A program made the position numbers and the translations under genes. 58,022 nucleotides of DNA from Mucilaginibacter sp. (GTDB lineage Bacteria > Bacteroidota > Bacteroidia > Sphingobacteriales > Sphingobacteriaceae), in assembly GCA_016763755.1 (NCBI GenBank), contig JAESTD010000031.1, positions 1 to 58,022 of the forward strand, written 5' to 3'. The notes beneath the pieces are model-generated. The model did not search any database. It was not told the origin of the DNA and worked only from the letters and a program-made list of their open reading frames with translations. Shown here piece after piece: positions 9,347-18,430 of this stretch (position 1 is its first letter; every line of letters begins with the position of its first letter).

Positions 9347-9583
9347 ATGAAGAGACTTTTAACCCTTATTGTACTGATGTTAAGCTTTGTTGCTGTTAGA
9401 GCGCAAACTGGTAAAAATGTTGAGATGGCTGACGCTTTGCGTGGTTCGGGCAAAATTTATGTTGTGGTAGCAACTATAGCTATTGTATTTGTTGGCCTTG
9501 CCATTTATCTGTTCAGCATAGACAGACGCCTAAAAAAAATCGAAAAAGAAAATTATATCAAAAACCAATCCTATTTTGTTTAA
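9347..9583 (+). CDS. ccmD: CcmD-like small membrane protein
   Basis: The product has 78 residues: a signal-like N-terminal hydrophobic segment (about 3-18, ending VRAQ), a short periplasmic stretch, one membrane segment (about 38-58) and a basic tail DRRLKKIEKEN. CcmD proteins are small, poorly conserved single-span peptides with basic cytoplasmic tails that stabilise CcmC-CcmE interaction. The position 2 nt after ccmC supports the assignment more than sequence does. Confidence 0.78.
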   Translation: MKRLLTLIVLMLSFVAVRAQTGKNVEMADALRGSGKIYVVVATIAIVFVGLAIYLFSIDRRLKKIEKENYIKNQSYFV

Positions 9584-9714
9584 ACCATGTTTTTCCTCTC
9601 GTAAAAGCATGGTGTAAAAGCAACACCAGATTTTTCTTATTTGCGATATTGGTAAAAAATACACCAAATTTGAGCACTTTTTTAAGAAATTGTTAAATAC
9701 CCAAAAAACTAAAT

Positions 9715-11151
9715 ATGAGTACGAATAACCCGACTGCGAACCAGGATACCCATTTCTTTGGTGACGTTTGTAAAAACTTCGATCACGCAGCGCAATTCAC
9801 TAAGCACGATGCAGGCTTATTAGATCAGATCAAGTCTTGTAACAGTGTTTACCGTTTCCGTTTCCCAATCCGTAAAGGCAATGGCTTTGAAGTTATCGAT
9901 GCATGGCGCGTTGAACACTCTCACCACCAGTCGCCAACCAAAGGCGGTATCCGTTACAGCGAAATGGTGAACGAAGACGAGGTAATGGCGCTTGCAGCAT
10001 TAATGACCTACAAATGTGCCATTGTAAACGTTCCGTTTGGTGGTGCTAAAGGCGGTATTAAAATTAACCCTAAAAATTACACTGTGGGCGAGTTAGAGAA
10101 CATAACCCGCCGCTATACAGTAGAACTGATAAAGAAAAACTTTATTGGCCCAAGCATTGACGTACCTGCACCTGACTATGGATCGGGCGAGCGCGAAATG
10201 AGCTGGATCGCCGATACTTATGCAACCATGAATCCTGGTCAGTTGGATGCATTAGGTGCAGTAACCGGTAAACCGATTGCACTGCACGGTATCGCTGGTC
10301 GTCGTGAAGCTACCGGCCGTGGTGTTGCTATTGCCATCCGCGAGTGTGTTAGCGTTGCCGAGGATATGGAAAGGATCGGTTTAACTACCGGCTTATCAGG
10401 CAAAAAGGTCATCGTACAGGGTTTGGGTAACGTAGGTTACTACTCAGCTAAATTCCTTTCAGAGTTTGGTGCCCTTATCGTAGGTATCTGCGAATTTGAA
10501 GGTGCTATTTACAATGCTGATGGTTTGGATGTTGAAGCTGTTTTCCAACATCGTAAAGCAACCGGGTCTATCCTGGGTTATGCAGGCGCAAAACAAGAGT
10601 TTAAAAACACCATGGAGGGCTTGGAGCAACCATGTGATATTCTTGTACCTGCAGCTTTAGAAAACCAGATAACCGTAAATAACATCCGTGCCATAAAAGC
10701 AAAAATTATTGCCGAAGGTGCAAACGGCCCAACCTCGCCAGAAGCTGAGGAGATCTTTTACCAAAATGGTGGTATGATCATCCCGGATATGTACGCCAAC
10801 GCAGGTGGTGTAACGGTATCATACTTTGAGTGGTTAAAAAACCTTAGTCACGTGGCATTTGGCCGCATGAACCGCCGTTTCGAGGAAAACTCTAACCTTA
10901 ACCTGGTAAACATGGTCGAAGGCATCACAGGTATCGCTTTAACACCAATACAACGTGCTACAATTGTTAAAGGTGCATCAGAGTTAGAGCTGGTAAACTC
11001 AGGACTGGAAGATACCATGATCCGCTCATACCACGAGATCCGCGAGATCTACAAGAGCAACCCTGACATTGGTACCCTGCGTAACGCAGCCATGGTTGGC
11101 GCTATCAACAAAATTGCGGTATCATACCAGAACCTTGGCGTATGGCCGTAA
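9715..11151 (+). CDS. gdhA: Glutamate dehydrogenase (Glu/Leu/Phe/Val dehydrogenase family)
   Basis: The 478-residue protein has the dimerisation/catalytic domain with the Lys-containing motif PFGGAKGGI (about 107-115), the active-site segment [14 protein letters not shown], and a nucleotide-binding Rossmann motif VQGLGNVG near residue 238. It should interconvert glutamate and 2-oxoglutarate plus ammonia. Length is in the range of hexameric GDH, and no long N- or C-terminal extension is present. It is inserted between ccmCD and ccmEF but has its own 131-nt upstream gap and its own terminator, so it is probably an independent unit. Coenzyme preference cannot be read reliably. Confidence 0.93.
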   Translation: MSTNNPTANQDTHFFGDVCKNFDHAAQFTKHDAGLLDQIKSCNSVYRFRFPIRKGNGFEVIDAWRVEHSHHQSPTKGGIRYSEMVNEDEVMALAALMTYKCAIVNVPFGGAKGGIKINPKNYTVGELENITRRYTVELIKKNFIGPSIDVPAPDYGSGEREMSWIADTYATMNPGQLDALGAVTGKPIALHGIAGRREATGRGVAIAIRECVSVAEDMERIGLTTGLSGKKVIVQGLGNVGYYSAKFLSEFGALIVGICEFEGAIYNADGLDVEAVFQHRKATGSILGYAGAKQEFKNTMEGLEQPCDILVPAALENQITVNNIRAIKAKIIAEGANGPTSPEAEEIFYQNGGMIIPDMYANAGGVTVSYFEWLKNLSHVAFGRMNRRFEENSNLNLVNMVEGITGIALTPIQRATIVKGASELELVNSGLEDTMIRSYHEIREIYKSNPDIGTLRNAAMVGAINKIAVSYQNLGVWP

Positions 11152-11203
11152 ATAGTGATTAGAGATTTGTTATTAGAGATTAGGTTCTCAATTGAGTATA
11201 TGA

Positions 11204-11227
11204 AAGCGGCAGGAATGCCGCTTTTTG
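11204..11227 (+). terminator. Rho-independent terminator after glutamate dehydrogenase
   Basis: AGCGGCA-GGAA-TGCCGCT forms a perfect 7-bp GC-rich stem followed by TTTTGCTTT, about 50 nt after the dehydrogenase stop. Confidence 0.82.
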
Positions 11228-11239
11228 CTTTCAACCACG

Positions 11240-11340
11240 TGTCATTTCGAACGAGCGACAGTGAGGAGAAATCTTGTTATAGGTGCAAATCTCTTCGCTT
11301 GGCTAACAAGATTTCTCCTCGTACCTCGTTCGAAATGACA
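11240..11340. repeat. Imperfect inverted repeat, REP-like family with TGTCATTTCGAACGAG ends
   Basis: The left arm TGTCATTTCGAACGAG...GAGGAGAAATCTTGTTA and the reverse complement of the right arm match over about 38 bases with a few mismatches, around a central segment of about 25 nt. A second member with the same terminal and internal words lies at 15284-15396. The track ORF 11155-11361 is only this repeat read as codons. Together with the terminator this explains most of the gap 11152-11480. Confidence 0.85.
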
Positions 11341-11480
11341 ATTTTGAAAAAAGTCTCCTAATACCCAATGACCCAATTTAATTAATAACAATTCTAAATA
11401 AGCAATATCGCTTGTAATAAACGTTATTAACTGTGCGTTTTGTATTTTTGCAAAACTGTTCCTTACAGCTGAATCCTCAA

Positions 11481-11891
11481 ATGAAAAAAAGCGCGATCTT
11501 CGGTATAGTAACTATTGCCATTGCAATAGCTGTTATTATAAGTACATACTCAAGCACAAGTACTTACGGTTCATTTAACGATGCCCGTAAAGATAATGCA
11601 GAGTTGCATGTGGTTGGTCACCTTAATAAAGGCAAACAATTGTATTATGATGCCACCAAAGATGCTAACTACTTCTCTTTCTACATGAAGGATAACAAAG
11701 GCGAGGAGTGTAAAGTGGTTTTTAATGGCACCAAGCCGCAGGATTTTGAGCGTTCGGAGCAAATTGTGCTAACCGGAACCATGAAAGGCAATGAATTTCA
11801 TGCATCAAAAATTTTGATGAAATGTCCTTCAAAATACACCGACGATAAATTGAACGTTGCTGAGTCTAAAACGCAAAGCGCCAGCATATAA
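11481..11891 (+). CDS. ccmE: Cytochrome c maturation protein CcmE (heme chaperone)
   Basis: The track start at 11433 is too early. The ATG at 11481 begins MKKSAIFGIVTIAIAIAV, a basic residue cluster plus signal anchor, giving 136 residues. The soluble part (about 35-120) resembles the CcmE beta-barrel, with LHVVGHLNKGKQL, SFYMKDNKGEECKVVFNG and VLTGTMKGNEFHASKILMKCPSKY. In CcmE a conserved His near the C-terminus binds heme covalently. The His in FHASKILMKCPSKY is the candidate region, but the canonical HxxxY spacing is not obvious. CcmF follows after 10 nt. Confidence 0.88.
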   Translation: MKKSAIFGIVTIAIAIAVIISTYSSTSTYGSFNDARKDNAELHVVGHLNKGKQLYYDATKDANYFSFYMKDNKGEECKVVFNGTKPQDFERSEQIVLTGTMKGNEFHASKILMKCPSKYTDDKLNVAESKTQSASI

Positions 11892-11901
11892 TTAGTTTTT
11901 A

Positions 11902-14415
11902 ATGGAGATAGCTTATCAGGGCGAACACCTGTTTCCGGGTAGTTTAGGCCAGTTTTTTATTGTTCTTGCATTCGGTTCCGCACTTTTCTCTTTCATCAGT
12001 TATTATTTTGCCACTACAGAAACCGCTGCAGATGCTGATAACTCTTGGCTTCGACTTGGCCGTATAGGCTATTGGTTAAACACCGTGTCAATTATAGGCA
12101 TGGGCGTTTGTTTGTTCTACATCCTTTATAACCACTATTTCGAATACCACTACGCATGGTCATACACCTCTAAAACACTGCCTACTTATTATCTGATATC
12201 AGGTTTTTGGAACGGACAGGAAGGTGGCTTTTTACTTTGGATGTTTTGGGGAGCTGTATTGGGTAATGTACTGATATGGAAAGCCAAAACCTGGGAAAAG
12301 TCGGTGATGACTACCATGGCGCTTTCGCAGGCCATATTGGGTACTATGATATTGGGTTTGCAGATAGGCAGCGCACACATAGGCAGTTCGCCGTTTTTAT
12401 TGCTGCGCGATGCAATGGCCGATGCCCCGATATTCAAAAGCGCCAACTACCTGGATTTTATAAAAGACGGCAAGGGCATGAACCCCTCGCTGCAAAATTA
12501 CTGGATGATCATCCACCCGCCGGTACTGTTCCTGGGGGTTGCATCATTGGTAGTGCCGTTTGCCTTTGCGGTTGCCGGATTATGGCAAAAACGCTTTAAG
12601 GAGTGGGTTCCGGCCGCTATCCCTTATGCATTGTTTGCCTGTATGATATTGGGCACAGGTATCATCATGGGCTCGTTCTGGGCTTACGAGTCATTAAACT
12701 TTGACGGCTTTTGGGCATGGGATCCGGTGGAAAATGCCTCTATCTTCCCTTGGCTGGTAATGGTGGCTTCGGTACACGTGCTTATTGTGTTTAAAAATAG
12801 CGGTCACTCATATTTTACGGCGGCATTTTTAACGCTGCTTACCTTTGTGCTGGAGTGGTATTCATCATTCCTGGCCCGTAGCGGTGTCCTGGGCGAAACT
12901 TCAGTACACGCGTTTACCGATCTTGGTTTGTTCTGGCAGTTGGTTATAGCGCTGGCTATCTTCTTTGGTATAATGGTTTATCTGCTGGTAAGCCGTTGGA
13001 AAGAAATGCCAATTACCAAAAAGGATGAGGACACTTACTCGCGCGAGTTTTGGATGTTTGTGGGTGCGGTGTTCCTATGCCTGTCGTGCCTGCAACTGGT
13101 GGTGGTAACATCCCTGCCGGTTTGGAACCTCATTTTTGGTACAAAATGGGCTCCACCTACTGATTCGGTTAAACAATACAACGTTTTCCAAGGCTCGTTT
13201 GCTGTGGTTATTGCACTGCTTACCGGCGTAACCCAATTCCTCAAGTATAAAAAGACTGATATTACCCGCTTCTTTATCACCACCGGCGTTTACCTGCTTT
13301 TTGCAGCGCTTGTCACAGCTTTAGTGGTTTATGCAACCGGTTTATATAAACTGAATTTCGTTTTCAGCCTGGTGATGCTTGGCGCACTTTATAGTGTGTT
13401 TGCCAATGGCAAGATCTTGTCTGATGCTATTAAAGGTAAATTTAAACTTGCAGGTTCTGCGGTATCGCACATCGGTTTTGGTTTGCTTTTGGTGGGTGCG
13501 CTCATCGCAGCCGGTACCAAAAAAGTAGTATCGATAAACGAACAGGGCGAAGAGCATATTGCCGAATCGTACAAAGAAGAGAACCCTAAAGAGAACCTGT
13601 TGCTTTACCTTAATCAGCCTATTAAAATGGGCGAGTACATGGTAACCTTTAAGGGCGATACCATCGAGGGTGCGCAGCATTTGTTCAATATAGATTATCA
13701 GCGAGTAAAAGATGGTAAGGTGACTGAGGAGTTCAGGCTGAGGCCGAACGTGATTCAGTCGCAGGGTGGTATGTCGTCATCGCCGGATACAAAGCACTAT
13801 TTGTTCCGCGATATGTACACCCACATCACCATGACCAACGTGATTAAAGCCGATGCTCAGGAAGAAGAGGCCGATCATGACCATGCCAATGCTGATGCCG
13901 ACGATAAGAACTATGACGCCCCTGTAGCGCACGAGGTTGCCGTTGGTGATACCATACCATACCGCGACGGTATTATTGTGCTGAAAGGCCTGAACAAAGA
14001 TGTTAAAATGAAAGACCTGCCGCTGGCTGACAAGGACATAGCAGTAGGAGCCCAATTGGAAGTTACTACCCAGGGTAAAACCTATAAAACCGAGCCTGTG
14101 TACCTGATAAAAGGCCGCAACGTATTCGATTTCGGCAAGAAACTGGAAGAGGCCGGTTTGAAATTGCGTTTCTCTAAAATAGTGCCCGATAAAGGCAAAG
14201 TAGAGATAATGGTTTACCAACAGCCGGAGAGTAAGAAGAAATTCATCGTAATGAAAGCAGTTGAGTTCCCATACATCAACTTCCTTTGGGCAGGTACCAT
14301 CATTATGGTTATCGGTTTTTTTATGTCGATACTGAGAAGGAATAAAGAACTGCGCGTTCAGCCTGCGGCTGCTGCTGCGCAAGTCAAAAGTCAAAAATCA
14401 AAAGTCAAAAAATAG
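11902..14415 (+). CDS. ccmF: Cytochrome c heme lyase CcmF/CcsA-type
   Basis: The 837-residue polytopic protein has the WWD heme-binding signature FDGFWAWDPVENAS near residue 270, conserved histidines in IHPPVLFLG and VHAFTDLG, and a long periplasmic region (about 545-800) before a last membrane segment. CcmF attaches heme to apocytochrome c at the periplasmic face. A His/Asp-rich insert (EEADHDHANADADD) lies near residue 660. The last residues (QVKSQKSKVKK) are encoded by short AGTCAAAA-type repeats, suggesting that a repeat extended the 3' end. It is probably cotranscribed with ccmE. Confidence 0.94.
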   Translation: MEIAYQGEHLFPGSLGQFFIVLAFGSALFSFISYYFATTETAADADNSWLRLGRIGYWLNTVSIIGMGVCLFYILYNHYFEYHYAWSYTSKTLPTYYLISGFWNGQEGGFLLWMFWGAVLGNVLIWKAKTWEKSVMTTMALSQAILGTMILGLQIGSAHIGSSPFLLLRDAMADAPIFKSANYLDFIKDGKGMNPSLQNYWMIIHPPVLFLGVASLVVPFAFAVAGLWQKRFKEWVPAAIPYALFACMILGTGIIMGSFWAYESLNFDGFWAWDPVENASIFPWLVMVASVHVLIVFKNSGHSYFTAAFLTLLTFVLEWYSSFLARSGVLGETSVHAFTDLGLFWQLVIALAIFFGIMVYLLVSRWKEMPITKKDEDTYSREFWMFVGAVFLCLSCLQLVVVTSLPVWNLIFGTKWAPPTDSVKQYNVFQGSFAVVIALLTGVTQFLKYKKTDITRFFITTGVYLLFAALVTALVVYATGLYKLNFVFSLVMLGALYSVFANGKILSDAIKGKFKLAGSAVSHIGFGLLLVGALIAAGTKKVVSINEQGEEHIAESYKEENPKENLLLYLNQPIKMGEYMVTFKGDTIEGAQHLFNIDYQRVKDGKVTEEFRLRPNVIQSQGGMSSSPDTKHYLFRDMYTHITMTNVIKADAQEEEADHDHANADADDKNYDAPVAHEVAVGDTIPYRDGIIVLKGLNKDVKMKDLPLADKDIAVGAQLEVTTQGKTYKTEPVYLIKGRNVFDFGKKLEEAGLKLRFSKIVPDKGKVEIMVYQQPESKKKFIVMKAVEFPYINFLWAGTIIMVIGFFMSILRRNKELRVQPAAAAAQVKSQKSKVKK

Positions 14416-14446
14416 GATTAAGATCCATACAACAATATTTCGCGGA

Positions 14447-14473
14447 GAGCACAAAGGGATTAACTTTGTGCTC
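14447..14473 (+). terminator. Possible terminator hairpin after ccmF
   Basis: GAGCACAAAG-GGATTAA-CTTTGTGCTC is a perfect 10-bp stem with a 7-nt loop, 31 nt after the ccmF stop. The following T content is modest (TTTGTG), so it may act as an mRNA-end hairpin rather than a strong terminator. It covers the TTG that the track uses as the start of the next gene. Confidence 0.6.
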
Positions 14474-14483
14474 TTTGTGTTAT

Positions 14484-15212
14484 ATGACTTTAGCTTATCC
14501 TGATAAAGAATTGTTTGCTGTTAACGGCCATGCTGTTGTGAAGGATGTTTTCAATGCCGCCGAACTTTCGGCTATTTTGGCCGCGATAGCCGATGCGGAT
14601 AAAACTAATAACACCTTCCGCAAAACAGATGCCCTGTTTGCCATAAGGCAGGTGCTGAAAGAAGTGCCGGCATTAACTAAGCTGATTTTTAATGAAAGGT
14701 TCAAAGCCGTTATTGATAATCTGTTTGGAGATGGCTACTTCGTTGTAAAATCCATCTATTTTGATAAGCCGCCCACTTCCAACTGGTTTGTTGCCTGGCA
14801 TCAGGATTTGACGATCTCTGTTGATAAACGGATCGAGCTAAATGGCTACGGCCCATGGACGGTGAAGCAAAATCAGCTTGCCGTACAACCGCCTATAAAT
14901 ATTCTTCAGGACAATTTTACCGTACGCATCCATCTGGATGATGCCGATGAAGGCAATGGGGCGCTAAAGGTGATACCCGGTTCGCATCTTAAAGATATTT
15001 ATCGCCCGGAAACTATAGATTGGCAAACTGAGCAGCCGCATACCTGTGTGGTAGGTGCAGGCGGCGTAATGATTATGCGACCATTGCTGATGCATGCCTC
15101 AGGCCGTACCACAAATAATAGACCGCGTAAGGTTATCCATATTGAGTTTAGCAGGGCAGAATTACCGCACGAGATAAGATGGTCTGAGCGGATGGATATG
15201 GACGTGTTTTAG
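14484..15212 (+). CDS. Phytanoyl-CoA dioxygenase (PhyH) family protein
   Basis: The ATG at 14484 (MTLAYPDKELF) is preferred over the track TTG at 14466, which lies in a hairpin; this gives 242 residues. The Fe(II)-binding HxD is visible in WHQDLT (about residue 110) and a distal His in MHASGRTTNNRPRK with a probable 2-oxoglutarate-binding Arg after it. The motif GNGALKVIPGSH is typical of PhyH-like 2-oxoglutarate-dependent oxygenases. The substrate is unknown. The gene stands alone between ccmF and a repeat-rich gap. Confidence 0.87.
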   Translation: MTLAYPDKELFAVNGHAVVKDVFNAAELSAILAAIADADKTNNTFRKTDALFAIRQVLKEVPALTKLIFNERFKAVIDNLFGDGYFVVKSIYFDKPPTSNWFVAWHQDLTISVDKRIELNGYGPWTVKQNQLAVQPPINILQDNFTVRIHLDDADEGNGALKVIPGSHLKDIYRPETIDWQTEQPHTCVVGAGGVMIMRPLLMHASGRTTNNRPRKVIHIEFSRAELPHEIRWSERMDMDVF

Positions 15213-15283
15213 TTGCACCATAGTAAATAAAAAGCGTCATTGCGAAGAACGGAGCAATCTCTTTCGGCCAAGTTATACCAGCC

Positions 15284-15396
15284 TGTCATTTCGAACGAGC
15301 GGTAGCGAGGAGAAATCTTCTGCACCGTAAGTATCGCCCGTAGAAGATTTCTCCTCACGGCCTCGCTCATCCCACGCCTGTTCGTTCGAAATGACA
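15284..15396. repeat. Imperfect inverted repeat, same family as 11240-11340
   Basis: The element begins TGTCATTTCGAACGAGCGGTAGCGAGGAGAAATCTTC and ends with the reverse complement words GAAGATTTCTCCTC and GTTCGAAATGACA. The right arm carries an extra segment (CATCCCACGCCTG) relative to the first copy. Just before it, GCGTCATTGCGAAGAACGGAGCAATCT (about 15235) looks like one arm of a related variant. The minus-strand track ORF 15209-15496 is repeat sequence. Confidence 0.85.
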
Positions 15397-15642
15397 TGAA
15401 TAGGAAATCTGCTTTACGGATAGTGGCGGATATCGGCCCGTTGATTAAGGCCTGAAGGCGTATGATCCCCCCGGCTGGCGGACCGGCCGCAGGCAACGCC
15501 CATGCAATATCAAGTCAATCTTTAAATCCTTTAATCATGGTTCCAAACAATTGAACTCTCCACATCCCTTTAACTTTTCCACAATCCCCATTATCCACAA
15601 GCAATAAATTAAATTAGCGGATTAATAAAAACGAGGACAAAA
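15397..15642. other. Gene-free gap upstream of mutS with three TCCACA motifs
   Basis: Together with the preceding repeat this forms a 430-nt gap without a gene. It holds a short GC-rich stretch (about 15460-15510) and three TCCACA-containing 9-mers at 15556 (CTCTCCACA), 15575 (TTTTCCACA) and 15591 (TTATCCACA). The last matches the DnaA-box consensus. No hairpin with a U tract is seen. Confidence 0.5.
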
Positions 15643-18252
15643 TTGGCTAAGAGCGATACGAAAGAAACGCCGTTAATGCAGCAATACAACGCCATAAAGG
15701 CGAAATATCCCGGCGCATTGCTGCTGTTTCGTGTGGGTGATTTTTATGAAACTTTTGGTGCCGATGCCATCAAGGCCTCGGGTATTTTGGGCATCACCTT
15801 AACCCGTCGTGCCAATGGTGCAGCTTCGCATATCGAGCTGGCCGGTTTTCCGCACCATTCGCTGGAGACATATTTGCCTAAGCTGGTCCGTGCAGGACAG
15901 CGGGTAGCTATTTGCGACCAACTGGAAGATCCAAAATCTGTTAAAGGAATTGTTAAACGCGGTGTTACCGAATTGGTTACCACAGGCGTTGCTGTCAGCG
16001 ACAACATCCTTCAGCAAAAAAGTAACAACTACCTGGCCTCGTTATATTTTGAGAAGAATAGTATCGGCATTGCGTTGATAGATATTTCAACGGGCGAATT
16101 TCTTACTGCCCAGGGTAGCGTAAACTATATTGATAAACTGCTGCAAAGCTATTCGCCTAGTGAAGTGATTTTCCCGAAAAGTCGCAAAGGCGATTTTAAC
16201 GGTAGCTTTGGTGACCGCTTTTACACCTATATGTTGGATGAATGGCCTTACAGCGGCGATTACGCCAATGAAACCCTGCTAAAGCATTTCGGCGTAAAAT
16301 CACTCAAAGGCTTCGGTATAGATAAATTAAGTTTGGGTATAGTGGCTGCCGGTGTAGCGCTGCATTACCTGAATGAGACCGAGCACCGCAACCTGCAGCA
16401 TATATCGGCTATTAGCAGGATTGAGGAAGACCGCTACCTTTGGCTTGACAGGTTCAGCATCCGCAACCTGGAATTGGTAGGCTCGGCCAATGAGAATGCT
16501 ACTACGCTTGTTGATGTACTGGACAATACCTGCTCGCCTATGGGAGCCCGTATGCTTCGACGATGGATTGTGATGCCGCTTAAAGAAATTAAGCCCATAC
16601 AGGACAGATTAGGTGTTGTAGAATATCTGATAGCGGAGGAAGAACTGCGCGAAGAACTCCAGAACCAGATCCGCCAGATAGGAGACCTGGAAAGGCTGAT
16701 ATCAAAGATAGGTCTGCAAAAAGCAAATCCGCGTGAGGTTTGCCAGCTTAAAAAAGCTTTGCTGGCTATTGAAAGCATCAAGAAAACTGCAGAGTCGTCA
16801 TTGAGCGATCCGCTTAAAGCCATCGGCGATCAGCTGAATCCATGTGCTTCGATCTGCGAGAAAATAGCACGTGAGTTACATCCGGAGCCACCGGTAATGA
16901 TGGTAAAGGGTATGGTAATGAACGATGGAATCAGCGAGGAACTTGACCGGCTGCGTAAGATCGCCTTCGGTGGGAAAGGCTATTTGCTGGAGATTCAAAA
17001 ACGTGAGGCGGAGGCTACAGGGATTCCATCATTGAAGGTATCGTTCAATAACGTGTTTGGTTATTATTTAGAGGTTACCCACAGTCACCGCGATAAAGTA
17101 CCTGCGGATTGGATCCGTAAGCAAACGCTGGTGAATGCCGAGCGATATATTACTCCCGAACTTAAAGAATACGAAGAACAAATATTAGGTGCCGAGGAAA
17201 AGATCCTGGCGCTGGAAACCAAACTATACAACGATCTGCTGTACACGCTTGCTGAATATATAAAGCCCATACAGCTTAATGCATCGCTGATAGCGCGTTT
17301 GGATGTGCTACTTAATTTTGCTACCATATCCATCAAAAACTACTACGTTAAGCCAAATGTTAACGACACACGTGTGCTGGACATCAAAGGTGGCCGACAT
17401 CCGGTTATAGAAAAGAACCTGCCATTAGGCGAGGAGTATATCACCAATGATGTTTTCCTCGATTCGGAGTCGCAGCAGATCATTATCATTACCGGCCCTA
17501 ACATGGCGGGTAAATCGGCATTGTTGAGGCAGACCGGTTTGATCGTGCTGATGGCGCAGATGGGTTGTTTCGTGCCCGCCAAATCGGCATCAGTAGGTTT
17601 GGTTGATAAGATATTTACCAGGGTAGGGGCATCGGATAACCTTTCGTCGGGCGAATCGACCTTTATGGTAGAGATGAACGAGACGGCCAGCATCCTTAAT
17701 AACCTTAGCGACCGTAGTTTGATCCTTTTGGATGAGATAGGCCGTGGTACTTCAACGTACGACGGTATCTCTATTGCCTGGGCTATCGCCGAGTTTTTGC
17801 ATAACCACCCGGCCGCAAAAGCCAAAACGCTTTTTGCCACCCACTATCATGAATTGAATGAGCTGAGCAACAGCTTCAACCGTATCAAAAACTATAATGT
17901 ATCGGTTAAGGAAGTAGGCCAGCAGATCATCTTCCTGCGTAAACTGGTGCCGGGCGGCAGCGAACACAGCTTCGGGATCCACGTGGCTAAACTGGCCGGT
18001 ATGCCACCGAAGGTTTTAACCCGCGCCAACGAGATCTTAAAGAAACTGGAAAACGAACGTACCGGCGGGGAGCATATCAAAGAAAGCATTCGCAAGGTGC
18101 AAAAGCAAGCGGTACAAATGCAGATGTTCTCCATAGATGACCCTGTATTAGTAAAGATCCGCGATACGCTGAACAACCTTGATGTAAATACCCTTACCCC
18201 GGTTGAGGCTTTGATGAAGCTGGATGAGATACAGAGGCTGATAAAAAGTTAG
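15643..18252 (+). CDS. mutS: DNA mismatch repair protein MutS
   Basis: MutS recognises mismatches and starts mismatch repair. The 869 residues contain the mismatch-contacting motif FRVGDFYETFG near residue 27, the connector and lever domains, Walker A GPNMAGKSA near residue 620, the STFMVEMNETA signature, Walker B LILLDEIGRGTSTYDG and the switch ATHYHEL. The start is a TTG (MAKSDTKETP) preceded by GAGGA about 8 nt upstream. The next ATG is residue 12 and would also keep the mismatch motif. The gene is complete and stands alone. Confidence 0.97.
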   Translation: MAKSDTKETPLMQQYNAIKAKYPGALLLFRVGDFYETFGADAIKASGILGITLTRRANGAASHIELAGFPHHSLETYLPKLVRAGQRVAICDQLEDPKSVKGIVKRGVTELVTTGVAVSDNILQQKSNNYLASLYFEKNSIGIALIDISTGEFLTAQGSVNYIDKLLQSYSPSEVIFPKSRKGDFNGSFGDRFYTYMLDEWPYSGDYANETLLKHFGVKSLKGFGIDKLSLGIVAAGVALHYLNETEHRNLQHISAISRIEEDRYLWLDRFSIRNLELVGSANENATTLVDVLDNTCSPMGARMLRRWIVMPLKEIKPIQDRLGVVEYLIAEEELREELQNQIRQIGDLERLISKIGLQKANPREVCQLKKALLAIESIKKTAESSLSDPLKAIGDQLNPCASICEKIARELHPEPPVMMVKGMVMNDGISEELDRLRKIAFGGKGYLLEIQKREAEATGIPSLKVSFNNVFGYYLEVTHSHRDKVPADWIRKQTLVNAERYITPELKEYEEQILGAEEKILALETKLYNDLLYTLAEYIKPIQLNASLIARLDVLLNFATISIKNYYVKPNVNDTRVLDIKGGRHPVIEKNLPLGEEYITNDVFLDSESQQIIIITGPNMAGKSALLRQTGLIVLMAQMGCFVPAKSASVGLVDKIFTRVGASDNLSSGESTFMVEMNETASILNNLSDRSLILLDEIGRGTSTYDGISIAWAIAEFLHNHPAAKAKTLFATHYHELNELSNSFNRIKNYNVSVKEVGQQIIFLRKLVPGGSEHSFGIHVAKLAGMPPKVLTRANEILKKLENERTGGEHIKESIRKVQKQAVQMQMFSIDDPVLVKIRDTLNNLDVNTLTPVEALMKLDEIQRLIKS

Positions 18253-18268
18253 GTTTATTCACAGCGCG

Positions 18269-18363
18269 TCATTGCGAGGAGGCCTCTCCTAAATCCTCTC
18301 CAAAGGAGAGGACTTTAAAGAATGTTTTCAGAACCCTCTCCTTTGGAGAGGGAAGGGTGAGGC
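18269..18363. repeat. Inverted repeat with nested CCTCTCCAAAGGAGAGG palindromes
   Basis: Starting with GTCATTGCGAGGAGGCCTC, the region contains two arms each carrying CTCTCC(A/T)...GGAGAG palindromes (about 18294-18311 and 18334-18351). The arms are imperfect reverse complements ending in GCCTCTCC and GGTGAGGC. It lies between mutS and the NlpC/P60 gene. It differs in sequence from the TGTCATTTCGAACGAG family but shares the GTCATT lead-in. Confidence 0.78.
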
Positions 18364-18430
18364 TTAAAGATTGTTAAAATGTTTAAAATATCCTTTGTAA
18401 CATTTTACCCATTCCGGATATCTTTAGGGC

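Noticed and set aside
11155-11361. 68-residue plus-strand ORF after glutamate dehydrogenase
   Set aside because: It is made of the terminator and the REP-like inverted repeat read as codons, without a recognisable protein.
13777-14394. 205-residue minus-strand ORF opposite ccmF
   Set aside because: Shadow frame of a confident membrane-protein gene; its composition follows ccmF codons.
15209-15496. 95-residue minus-strand ORF
   Set aside because: It covers the second inverted repeat and part of the gap; composition is repeat-derived.
15591-15599. Chromosomal replication origin at a perfect DnaA-box match
   Set aside because: Only one perfect box, no dnaA/dnaN neighbourhood and no A/T-rich unwinding region; retained only as a possible regulatory site.
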